Positions 1-6,881 of a DNA stretch of 20,856 nucleotides are shown piece by piece (position 1 is the first letter of the stretch; each line of letters opens with the position of its first letter). The DNA is from Eggerthellaceae bacterium. Its GTDB lineage: Bacteria; Actinomycetota; Coriobacteriia; Coriobacteriales; Eggerthellaceae. Under the pieces are notes generated by a model. The model made no database searches, was not told the origin of the DNA, and saw only the letters and a program-made list of their open reading frames with translations. The translations under genes and the position numbers were made by a program. The DNA is taken from the NCBI GenBank assembly GCA_900754955.1, contig CAAEEV010000017.1, forward strand, positions 1 through 20,856, in the 5' to 3' direction.

Positions 1-65
1 CCCGCGGCATCCAAGCCGCGGGGCCCGCCCATCAGGCTGCCGCCCGCACACGACGCGCGGCAGCC
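1..65. repeat. Two GC-rich hairpins beyond the nifJ stop codon
   Basis: Two perfect inverted repeats lie just past the end of nifJ. The first has 8-bp arms at 1-8 and 15-22 (CCCGCGGC/GCCGCGGG) with a 6-base loop. The second has 8-bp arms at 35-42 and 58-65 (GGCTGCCG/CGGCAGCC) with a 15-base loop. For leftward transcription from nifJ they are in the right place for a terminator or an mRNA-end hairpin. Any U-tract would lie beyond the window edge, so termination cannot be confirmed. Confidence 0.4.
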
Positions 66-81
66 GATCTCGCATCGAAGC

Positions 82-3000
82 CTAGACCTCGGCGTAGACC
101 TCCTTGAGCTTCACCAGGTGCTCGTAGCGCTCCATGGCAGCCTGCTCGTTGCGCTCGAACAGCTCCTCGGCGCGCTCGGGGAACTCGCGCGTCAGACGGC
201 TGTAACGCGCCTCGTTCATGAGGAAGTCGCGGTAGCCGCCCGCCGGCTCCTTGGAGTCGAGCGTGAACTTCTTGCCCGCAGGCGCCGCCGGGTTGAAGCG
301 GTACAGGTTCCAGTAGCCGCACTCGACCGCGCGCTTCATCTCCTCCTGGCAGTTGGCCATGCCGCCCTTGATGGAGTGCATCTCGCACGGCGAGTAGCCG
401 ATGATGATCGACGGGCCGTGATAGGCTTCGGCCTCCTGGATGGCCTTGAGCGTCTGACGCTGATTCGCGCCCATCGCCACCTGCGCCACGTACACGTAGC
501 CGTAGCTCATGGCGATCTCCGCCAGGCTCTTCTTCTTGATGTCCTTGCCGGCGGCGGCGAACTGCGCCACCTGGCCGATGTTGGACGCCTTGGACGCCTG
601 ACCGCCCGTGTTGGAGTACACCTCGGTGTCGAACACGAAGATGTTCACGTCCTCGCCGGAGGCCAGCACGTGGTCGAGTCCGCCGTAGTCGATGTCGTAC
701 GCCCAGCCGTCGCCGCCGAAGATCCAGACGCTCTTCTTCGCGAGGAACTCCTTCTTATCGAGGATCTCGGGCGCCGTCGGGCAGCCAGCTTCGGCCGCCG
801 CCTCGAGCGCGGGAATGAGCGCGCGGGTGGCCGCGGCGTTCGCTTCGCCGTCGTTCAGCGTGTCGAGGTACGCGTCGATGAGCTCGCGCGTCGCCTCGGG
901 CGTGGCCTCGGCGTCCTTCATCTCGCCGAGCAGCCCCACGAGACGGTCGCGCACGGCCTCATGGCCGAGCAGCATGCCCATGCCGTGCTCAGCGTTATCC
1001 TCGAACAGCGAGTTGCTCCACGCCGGGCCGCGGCCCTCAGCGTTCACCGTGTAGGGCGACGTCGCCGCCGGGCCGCCCCAGATGGACGAGCAGCCCGTGG
1101 CGTTCGCCACGTACATGCGGTCGCCGAACAGCTGGGTGACAAGACGCGCGTACGACGTCTCGGCGCAGCCCGCGCACGAACCCGAGAACTCGAGCAGCGG
1201 ACGGCGGAACTGGCTGCCCTTCACCGATGCATCCTGCAGCGCGGGCTTGTCGGTCACGTGCGCCACGCAGTAGTCGAACACCTCCTGCTGCGCCAGCTCG
1301 CCCTCGGCGGGCACCATCTTGAGCGAGTCGGTCGGGCACGTGCCCACGCACACCGCGCAGCCCATGCAGTCGAGCGGCGAGACGGCGAGCGTGTACTTCA
1401 TGCCCTTGGCAGCCTTGCCCTTGGCGTCGACGAGCACCGTGTTTGCCGGCGCCGCGGCAGCCTCCTCCTCGGTGAGCGCATACGGGCGGATGGTGGCGTG
1501 CGGGCACACGAACGAGCACTGGTTGCACTGGATGCACGTCTCGGACTCCCACGCGGGCACCATGACGGCCACGCCGCGCTTCTCGTAGGCGGCCGCGCCC
1601 TGCTCGAACTGGCCGTCGGAGTGCTCCACGAACACCGACACCGGCAGCGAGTCGCCGTCCATGCGGCCCACCGGCTCCATGATCTCGCACACCATCTTCA
1701 CGAGCTCGGGACGGCCCTCGATGGTCGGCTGCTCGTCCGCATCCTCAGCGTCAGCCCAGCTGGCAGGCACCTCGAACTTGCGGTACGCCGTGGCGCCGGC
1801 ATCGATCGCCTTCCAGTTGGCGTCCACGATCGCCTGGCCCTTCTTGGCGTAGGAGCGCTCGGCCGCGTCTTTCATGTACGTGACGGCATCCTCGGCGGGG
1901 AGCACCTGAGCCAGCGCGAAAAACGCCGACTGCAGCACCGTGTTCGTGCGCTTGCCCATGCCCACCTGCTGCGCCAGGTCGATCGCGTCGATCAGGTACA
2001 CGTTCACGTTGTTCTGCGCGATGTAGCGCTTGGCGACGGCGGGCAGATGCTCGGCGAACTCCTCGTCGGTCCACTGGCAGTTCACGAGGAACGTGCCGCC
2101 CGGCTTCACGTCGCGCACCATCTTGAAGCCCTTGACGATGTAGCTCGGGTTGTGGCACGCCACGAAGTCGGCCTTGTTCACGTAGTACGGCGAGCGGATG
2201 GGCGAATCGCCGAAGCGCAGATGCGAGATGGTCACGCCGCCCGTCTTCTTCGAGTCGTACTGGAAGTAGGCCTGCACGTACTTGTCGGTGTGGTCGCCGA
2301 TGATCTTGATGGAGTTCTTGTTCGCGCCCACCGTGCCATCGCCGCCGAGGCCCCAGAACTTGCATTCGATGGTGCTCGGGTCGGCGGTGTTCGGCGAGGG
2401 AACCTCGGGCAGCGACAGATGCGTCACATCGTCGACGATGCCCACCGTGAACTCGCGGCGCGGCTCGTCCTTGGCGAGCTCGGTGTACACGGCGAAGGCG
2501 CTCGACGGCGGGGTGTCCTTCGAGCCGAGGCCGTAGCGGCCGCCGCACACCGTGATGCCCGTCACGCCCTCGTGCGCAAGCGCGTTCACGACGTCCATGT
2601 AGAGCGGCTCGCCGAGCGCGCCCGGCTCCTTGGTGCGGTCCATGACGGCGATCTTCTTCACCGTGGAGGGCAGCGCGGCCACGAACTTCTCGGACACGAA
2701 CGGACGGTACAGACGCACCTTCACGAGGCCCACCTTCTCGCCGTGGGCGTTGAGGTAGTCGACGACCTCCTCGACCACGTCGCAGAACGAGCCCATCGCC
2801 ACGATCACGCGGTCAGCGTCGGGCGCGCCGTAGTAGTTGAACAGCTCGTAGTTGGTGCCGAGCTTGGCGTTCACCTGATGCATGTAGTCCTCGACCACGG
2901 CCGGCAGCGCGTCGTACACGCCGTTGATGGCCTCGCGGTGCTGGAAGAAGATGTCGCCGTTTTCATGCGAGCCGCGCATCGCGGGATGCTCGGGGTTGAG

Positions 3001-3621
3001 CGCGTGGGCGCGGAAGGCGCGCACGGCGTCCATGTCGCACAGCTCGGCGAGATCGGCGTAGTCCCACAGCGCGATCTTCTGCACCTCGTGGGACGTGCGG
3101 AAGCCGTCGAAGAAGTTGATGAAGGGAACCTTGCCCTTGATGGCGGCGAGGTGCGCCACCGCAGAGAGGTCCATGACCTCCTGCACGTTGGATTCGGCGA
3201 GCATGGCGAAGCCGGTCTGGCGGCAAGCCATGACGTCGGAGTGGTCGCCGAAGATCGACAGCGCCTGGGTGGCCACGGCGCGCGCGCTCACGTGGAACAC
3301 GGCCGGCAGCTGCTCGGCGGCGATCTTGTACATGTTCGGAATCATGAGGAGCAGGCCCTGCGATGCCGTGTACGTGGTGGTCAGCGCACCTGCGGCGAGC
3401 GATCCGTGAACCGCGCCGGCAGCACCGCCCTCCGACTGCATCTCCACCACCTTCACCGTGGAGCCGAAGATGTTCTTCTTGCCCGCGGCAGACCACTGGT
3501 CGACGTAGTCGGCCATGGGGCTCGACGGCGTGATGGGGTAGATGCCCGCAACCTCGGTGAACGCGTAGGACACGTACGCCGCAGCGTTGTTGCCGTCCAT
3601 TGACTTGAGTTCTCTCGTCAT
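82..3621 (-). CDS. nifJ: Pyruvate:ferredoxin (flavodoxin) oxidoreductase, single-chain
   Basis: This enzyme oxidatively decarboxylates pyruvate to acetyl-CoA and CO2 and passes electrons to ferredoxin, a central cytoplasmic step in anaerobes. The 1179-residue length fits the fused homodimeric family (about 1170-1200). Visible in order are the N-terminal YPITPSSPMAD pyruvate/TPP-domain motif (about residue 28), two 4Fe-4S ferredoxin motifs, CIQCNQCSFVCP (about 696) and CMGCAVCVGTCP (about 750), the GSCAGCAE cysteine motif of the third cluster (about 815), and the TPP-binding GGDGWAYDIDYGG with NTGGQ (from about 970). I chose the start at 3621 because GGAGAGG sits just upstream and the family N-terminus begins there; an in-frame extension to 3855 is low-complexity and overlaps the promoter. 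The gene is divergent from an Rrf2 regulator that may control it. It could also consume the pyruvate released by the sialate lyase downstream. Confidence 0.96.
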   Translation of the reverse strand: MTRELKSMDGNNAAAYVSYAFTEVAGIYPITPSSPMADYVDQWSAAGKKNIFGSTVKVVEMQSEGGAAGAVHGSLAAGALTTTYTASQGLLLMIPNMYKIAAEQLPAVFHVSARAVATQALSIFGDHSDVMACRQTGFAMLAESNVQEVMDLSAVAHLAAIKGKVPFINFFDGFRTSHEVQKIALWDYADLAELCDMDAVRAFRAHALNPEHPAMRGSHENGDIFFQHREAINGVYDALPAVVEDYMHQVNAKLGTNYELFNYYGAPDADRVIVAMGSFCDVVEEVVDYLNAHGEKVGLVKVRLYRPFVSEKFVAALPSTVKKIAVMDRTKEPGALGEPLYMDVVNALAHEGVTGITVCGGRYGLGSKDTPPSSAFAVYTELAKDEPRREFTVGIVDDVTHLSLPEVPSPNTADPSTIECKFWGLGGDGTVGANKNSIKIIGDHTDKYVQAYFQYDSKKTGGVTISHLRFGDSPIRSPYYVNKADFVACHNPSYIVKGFKMVRDVKPGGTFLVNCQWTDEEFAEHLPAVAKRYIAQNNVNVYLIDAIDLAQQVGMGKRTNTVLQSAFFALAQVLPAEDAVTYMKDAAERSYAKKGQAIVDANWKAIDAGATAYRKFEVPASWADAEDADEQPTIEGRPELVKMVCEIMEPVGRMDGDSLPVSVFVEHSDGQFEQGAAAYEKRGVAVMVPAWESETCIQCNQCSFVCPHATIRPYALTEEEAAAAPANTVLVDAKGKAAKGMKYTLAVSPLDCMGCAVCVGTCPTDSLKMVPAEGELAQQEVFDYCVAHVTDKPALQDASVKGSQFRRPLLEFSGSCAGCAETSYARLVTQLFGDRMYVANATGCSSIWGGPAATSPYTVNAEGRGPAWSNSLFEDNAEHGMGMLLGHEAVRDRLVGLLGEMKDAEATPEATRELIDAYLDTLNDGEANAAATRALIPALEAAAEAGCPTAPEILDKKEFLAKKSVWIFGGDGWAYDIDYGGLDHVLASGEDVNIFVFDTEVYSNTGGQASKASNIGQVAQFAAAGKDIKKKSLAEIAMSYGYVYVAQVAMGANQRQTLKAIQEAEAYHGPSIIIGYSPCEMHSIKGGMANCQEEMKRAVECGYWNLYRFNPAAPAGKKFTLDSKEPAGGYRDFLMNEARYSRLTREFPERAEELFERNEQAAMERYEHLVKLKEVYAEV

Positions 3622-3828
3622 ATTCCTCTCCTTTGAAGGGGACCCACCGTTTTCGAACACCCGCATCCCGCATGGCGCGCCGCCGTCGCGCACCGCGAAG
3701 CGACGGTGCGAGGGCCGGGCGAGCGCATCTTCGGCGGTCGCGCACGCCGCGCAGGGCGGACGGCGCGTCGCCTCGGGAGGAGCTGCGGACTTCGGCGAAG
3801 GGGCCGAACTTCCTCGGCGAACAGAAAA
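3622..3828 (-). other. Long 5' leader of nifJ (no gene)
   Basis: If the promoter at 3851-3862 is right, nifJ mRNA has an untranslated leader of about 225 bases. The stretch is very GC-rich and holds a 7-bp hairpin (arms 3689-3695 and 3704-3710, CGCACCG/CGGTGCG, 8-base loop). I see no convincing coding sequence and no T-run that would mark an attenuator. The ribosome binding site GGAGAGG lies 4-5 bases before the start codon. Confidence 0.35.
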
Positions 3829-3846
3829 CGTACTGGCAACAGTACG
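3829..3846. promoter_or_regulatory. Perfect 18-bp palindrome, candidate operator of nifJ
   Basis: The sequence CGTACTG-gcaa-CAGTACG has perfect 7-bp arms around a 4-base spacer. It begins where the transcription start for nifJ would fall, 6-8 bases past the TATCAT -10 element on the minus strand. A repressor bound there would block initiation. The divergent Rrf2-type gene is the obvious candidate binder, since dimeric regulators of this family bind palindromes, but the sequence does not prove this. Confidence 0.5.
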
Positions 3847-3850
3847 AATA

Positions 3851-3862
3851 TCCATGATAGCA
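3851..3862 (-). promoter_or_regulatory. Extended -10 promoter of nifJ
   Basis: Read on the minus strand, this is TGCTATCATGGA, an extended -10 element (TGn then TATCAT). I see no good -35 box, which is tolerable with an extended -10. The same 11 bases TGCTATCATGG occur in front of the divergent Rrf2 gene at 4011-4021, which strengthens both calls. Confidence 0.5.
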
Positions 3863-4010
3863 GGCGCCGCGCACCTCCCCTCCTATGCGGCGGCGGACGG
3901 CGCAAGGATGCGCCCCGTACGCGGACGAATTTCGGCGAGCGGCGCCGCGTGCCCCCGACCGACGATGCGCTCCGCTGCAGTAGAGCGCAGCAACGCACGC
4001 GGCTTCCTCT

Positions 4011-4021
4011 TGCTATCATGG
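4011..4021 (+). promoter_or_regulatory. Extended -10 promoter of the Rrf2-type regulator
   Basis: TGCTATCATGG, with -10 hexamer TATCAT at 4014-4019. It predicts transcription from about 4026 and a leader of roughly 35 bases before the ATG at 4061. The -35 region (about 3990-3996) is weak. The element is identical to the one facing the other way in front of nifJ. Confidence 0.5.
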
Positions 4022-4060
4022 GAGACGGGAAACAAGGACATGCGGGCAGGAGGACCAAAC

Positions 4061-4504
4061 ATGCTCGTTTCGACGCGCGGACGTTACGCGCTTCGCGTTC
4101 TGGCCGATCTGAAGGAGCACCAGGAAGACGGCCGTATTCCGCTCAAGGACATCGCACGGCGCCAGGACATCTCAGAGAAGTATCTCGAGAGCATCGTCAA
4201 GACGCTCGTCGACGGAGGCCTGCTCAACGGCACGCGCGGACGCGGCGGCGGCTACCGCCTCGCCCCCGACGCCGAAAGCCGCTCGGTGGGCGACATCCTG
4301 CGCCTGGCCGAGGGCAGCCTCGCGCCCGTGGCCTGCCTCGTCCCCTGCGCCGAGGAGTGCCCGCGCAAGGAGGTATGCCCCACGCTGCCGCTCTGGCGCC
4401 GCCTCAACGGCCTCGTGGAGGGATTTCTCGACGGCCTCGCCCTTGGCGATCTGCTGAGCGAGGAGGCCATCGACGACGCAGCGCGCCACGCGGCGCTGCG
4501 CTAG
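4061..4504 (+). CDS. Rrf2/IscR-family transcriptional regulator with a cysteine cluster
   Basis: This is a 147-residue protein, the usual Rrf2 length. It starts MLVSTRGRYALRVLADL, typical of the family's winged-helix DNA-binding domain, and carries the wing motif GRGGGYRLA (about residues 60-68). Cysteines lie at 92, 96, 100 and 106, the region that holds the Fe-S cluster in IscR (C92, C98, C104). It is therefore likely a sensor of iron-sulfur, redox or thiol state. The start at 4061 has a strong ribosome binding site (GCAGGAGG at 4046-4053); a longer in-frame form reaching back to 3587 would run through the promoter region and is rejected. It is divergent from nifJ, an Fe-S enzyme, so control of nifJ plus autoregulation is the simplest inference. 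The Cx3Cx3Cx5C spacing differs somewhat from classical IscR. Confidence 0.9.
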   Translation: MLVSTRGRYALRVLADLKEHQEDGRIPLKDIARRQDISEKYLESIVKTLVDGGLLNGTRGRGGGYRLAPDAESRSVGDILRLAEGSLAPVACLVPCAEECPRKEVCPTLPLWRRLNGLVEGFLDGLALGDLLSEEAIDDAARHAALR

Positions 4505-4740
4505 CGGCGCGCGCTGCATGCGCCACCCGCGACGTTCACAGCGCACGCTGCGCGCACCATCCGCTGCCGCCGTCCGAGGCGCGGCCTGCTTCGGTGCGCA
4601 ACCGCACATCGGCACCCTCCCCGCCGCCGCGCCCCGGCGCGCTCTCCGCACGCATTGTTAGCCGCGGTACCCGCAAAACGAGCAGACACATCATGCAGAA
4701 GAGCAGGTCAGGCGGCATCCTTCATCTTGTGTTTTACAAA
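4505..4740. other. GC-rich intergenic stretch after the Rrf2 gene
   Basis: About 235 bases between the Rrf2 stop codon and the AT-richer promoter region of the next gene. Short open frames exist here on both strands but have arginine/alanine-rich, low-complexity translations and no family resemblance. I see no T-run terminator for the Rrf2 gene. Nothing else is recognisable. Confidence 0.4.
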
Positions 4741-4743
4741 TCC

Positions 4744-4772
4744 TTTATTTTGCGGCCATTTTCGCCGATAAT
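4744..4772 (+). promoter_or_regulatory. Possible promoter of the substrate-binding protein gene
   Basis: A sudden AT-rich stretch in GC-rich DNA contains GATAAT (4767-4772) as a -10 candidate and TTTATT (4744-4749) as a weak -35, 17 bases apart. This would start transcription at about 4779, giving a leader of about 70 bases before the ATG at 4851. The -35 match is poor. Confidence 0.4.
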
Positions 4773-4812
4773 AGGAGCAATCGGACACGCAAGCCAATGT
4801 ATGCGTCCGAGA

Positions 4813-4840
4813 ACGGGGCCGGCGCCCCGTCGACCTTTTT
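4813..4840 (+). promoter_or_regulatory. Leader hairpin with following T-run before the binding-protein gene
   Basis: A 7-bp GC stem (ACGGGGC 4813-4819, GCCCCGT 4824-4830, loop CGGC) is followed after five bases by TTTTT (4836-4840) and then at once by the ribosome binding site GGAGGG (4841-4846). It resembles an intrinsic terminator or attenuator, but the gap between stem and T-run would weaken termination. It may instead stabilise or space the mRNA start. Confidence 0.35.
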
Positions 4841-4850
4841 GGAGGGAAAC

Positions 4851-6449
4851 ATGAAACAGGCAAATCTGACTCGCCGCGGCTTCCTCGCGGGCACCGCGGC
4901 AACCGGCGCGCTTGCAGCTCTCAGCCTGAGCGGCTGCGGTGGTGGCGGCGGCGAGACCGACGGTGGCTCCACCGGCGGCGAAGCCACTGCTGCTGAGGCC
5001 ATTACCGCTGCGCTCGGCAACACGTCCACGAACGTCAACCCGGTCGGCCTGAACGGCGGCTCGGCTCTGATGCTCGCTGCTACCTGGCATGTGTTCGAGG
5101 GTCTGTACGAGATCGACTTCCATGACTACTCGACCTACAACGCGCTTGCCGCCGGCGACCCCGTCCAGGTCACCGAGACCCAGTACGAGATCACGCTCCG
5201 CGAGGGCGCCATGTTCTCCGACGGCAACCCGGTCACCGCTGCCGACGTGAAGAACGCCTTCGAGGCCAACATGGCTGACGCCACCTGCGGCCCCTTCATC
5301 TCCTTCGTCGACACGGTGGAGGCCAAGGACGACACCACGGTGGTCTTCAACCTCAAGTACCCCTTCGCCAACCTCCTCAAGGCCCGTCTCGGCCTCGTGA
5401 AGGTGTACCCGGCATCGCTGACCGACGAGCAGCTCACCACGCAGCCTATCGGCTCCGGCCCGTGGATGTACGAGTCCATCAACGGCAATGAGGGCGGCAC
5501 CATCTCCTTCGTTCCGAACCCGAACTACAACGGCTCGAAGCCTGCCACCTGCCAGCGCATGGATTGGAACATCCTCGTCGACGGCACCTCCCGTACGACC
5601 GCGCTGACCGACGGCTCCGCGCTCGCCATCAACGACGTGCCCGATGCCAACGCCGACCAGGTCACGGCTTCCGGCTGCACCGTCGAGTACGTGCCCGGCT
5701 TCAACCAGCCGTTCATCATGTTCAACTGCAAGAAGGCGCCGTTCGACGACGTCCGCGTGCGTCAGGCTATCTTCTACGCCATCGACGTTGACAAGCTCAT
5801 CTCCAACCAGATGGCCGGCCATGCCGCCCCGGTGACGAGCTTCCTGTCCGAGAACGTCTCGCCGAACAACTACCACCGCGCTTCCACGGTCTACACCTAC
5901 GACCCCGACAAGGCCAAGAGCCTGCTCGAGGAGGCCGGCGTGACCGACCTGTCCTTCACGCTCGACGTTAACAACACGTTCGTGCAGGACCTCGCCCCGC
6001 AGATCAAGGAAGACCTCGCGGCAATCGGCGTCAACTGCGAGCTCGCCGTCCAGCAGATCAACTGGGCCGAGTACGCCCCCACCGACGGCGTCCTCGAGTA
6101 CGACGCGATGCTCACCGGCGGCGACCCGACCTGCTTCGGCAACGACCCCGACCTGCTCATGACCTGGTGGTACGGCGACAACCTGTGGACCCAGGGCCGT
6201 TCCTGCTGGAAGGGCACCCCGGAGTTCGACGAGCTCCAGACCCTCATGCAGCAGGCACGCGAGGAGGCCGACGCCACCGCTCAGCAGGAGCTGTGGAACC
6301 AGTGCTTCGACATCATCGCCGAGAACGTGCCGCTGTACGCGCTGTTCCATCGCGAGACGGCCACCGGCTACAACGCGGAGAAGATCGACGGCTTCTCCGC
6401 TATCCCGACCACGGGCCTCATGTTCCTGGGCGCCACCCCGCTGGCATAG
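4851..6449 (+). CDS. ABC transporter substrate-binding lipoprotein, family 5 (peptide/opine/nickel type)
   Basis: This 532-residue protein would capture the solute outside the membrane for the importer encoded downstream. The N-terminus has a twin-arginine motif (LTRRGFL, residues 6-12), a hydrophobic stretch and a lipobox LSGC with the lipidated cysteine at 29. A glycine-rich linker follows. It is thus predicted to be folded in the cytoplasm, exported by Tat and anchored by lipid. Family 5 features include GDPVQVTETQYEITLREGAMFSDG-like early sequence and FNCKKAPFDDVRVRQAIFYAID (about 292-313). The ATG at 4851 is chosen for its ribosome binding site (GGAGGG) and signal peptide; an ATG at 4797 in frame lacks both. 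Family 5 proteins bind peptides, nickel, opines or sugars. Here the neighbouring sialate-pathway genes suggest sialic acid or a related amino sugar, by inference only. Confidence 0.93.
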   Translation: MKQANLTRRGFLAGTAATGALAALSLSGCGGGGGETDGGSTGGEATAAEAITAALGNTSTNVNPVGLNGGSALMLAATWHVFEGLYEIDFHDYSTYNALAAGDPVQVTETQYEITLREGAMFSDGNPVTAADVKNAFEANMADATCGPFISFVDTVEAKDDTTVVFNLKYPFANLLKARLGLVKVYPASLTDEQLTTQPIGSGPWMYESINGNEGGTISFVPNPNYNGSKPATCQRMDWNILVDGTSRTTALTDGSALAINDVPDANADQVTASGCTVEYVPGFNQPFIMFNCKKAPFDDVRVRQAIFYAIDVDKLISNQMAGHAAPVTSFLSENVSPNNYHRASTVYTYDPDKAKSLLEEAGVTDLSFTLDVNNTFVQDLAPQIKEDLAAIGVNCELAVQQINWAEYAPTDGVLEYDAMLTGGDPTCFGNDPDLLMTWWYGDNLWTQGRSCWKGTPEFDELQTLMQQAREEADATAQQELWNQCFDIIAENVPLYALFHRETATGYNAEKIDGFSAIPTTGLMFLGATPLA

Positions 6450-6491
6450 GGAACACCCTGACGTCGCATAGCTGACATACGTCGCGCTGAG

Positions 6492-6522
6492 GAGGGCCGC
6501 CCGCAGGGGCGGCCCTCTTTTT
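6492..6522 (+). terminator. Strong intrinsic terminator after the binding-protein gene
   Basis: A perfect 10-bp stem (GAGGGCCGCC 6492-6501, GGCGGCCCTC 6508-6517) with a 6-base loop is followed directly by TTTTT. It lies 42 bases past the stop codon and separates the binding protein from the permease genes. Confidence 0.93.
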
Positions 6523-6860
6523 GTCGGGCGACGAGCGGACGATGAGCAGACGACGAACGAACGGGACGTTTACCGCCCGCAAAAGCGACAAAACGCCCGT
6601 CCGCCCATCGTCCGCCCTGCGCGTTCGAAACCCACGAAAACAGTAGGCTCACCAAGCTGAAAAACGCCGTCCTTGCAGGCAACTTAGAGCTGCATCTGGC
6701 CTTACCGAAGCCTTACTTTTCTCCCCGTAATCACCACATATACAGTACAATTGATACGTCTGTCGGCACAGCGCATTATTCCGATAAAGCGCCTGCGGGC
6801 AGCACCGTATTGGAGGGGAGGTCTTCGGACCTCAAGAGCAGGGGTTTTATCTTTCGCCCC
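6523..6860 (+). other. Intergenic control region before the permease operon (no gene)
   Basis: About 340 bases without a credible gene. The first part has short imperfect GACGA-rich repetition (6528-6560). A less GC-rich stretch at about 6640-6760 should contain the permease promoter: TACAAT (6746-6751) and TATACA (6739-6744) are possible -10 elements, but neither has a good -35 box. A perfect hairpin with a UUCG loop follows at 6818-6833. Confidence 0.4.
6818..6833 (+). promoter_or_regulatory. UUCG-tetraloop hairpin in the permease leader
   Basis: GAGGTC-TTCG-GACCTC forms a perfect 6-bp stem capped by an exceptionally stable UUCG tetraloop. Eleven bases further on comes GGGGTTTTAT. The hairpin lies about 50 bases before the probable GTG start at 6882. 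It might stabilise the mRNA or act as a weak attenuator. Confidence 0.45.
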
Positions 6861-6881
6861 GGAATGAGAAAGGGGGGCACG

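Noticed and set aside
118..3603. An open frame of 1161 codons on the plus strand
   Set aside because: It is antisense to nifJ, and its translation is rich in R, H, V and L with no family motif. This is the usual shadow of a high-GC gene.
3622..3855. In-frame N-terminal extension of nifJ by 78 codons
   Set aside because: Low-complexity, arginine/proline-rich translation that overlaps the predicted promoter. The family N-terminus and a good ribosome binding site fit 3621.
3587..4060. In-frame upstream start for the Rrf2 gene
   Set aside because: It would overlap the start of nifJ and the divergent promoters. The ATG at 4061 has a strong ribosome binding site and matches the family start.
4727..4739. 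TTGTgttttACAA as a Rex-type operator
   Set aside because: The arms are only 4 bp and the Rex consensus TTGTGAA-n4-TTCACAA is not met.
4734..6350. A 538-codon minus-strand frame opposite the binding protein
   Set aside because: A shadow frame with no recognisable domain and no ribosome binding site; the plus-strand gene has clear family motifs.
6528..6560. GACGA-rich short tandem repetition
   Set aside because: Units vary in length and sequence; it is too short and imperfect to count as a real repeat array.
6740..6881. A riboswitch in the permease leader
   Set aside because: Apart from the single UUCG hairpin I see no conserved core of any riboswitch class I know.
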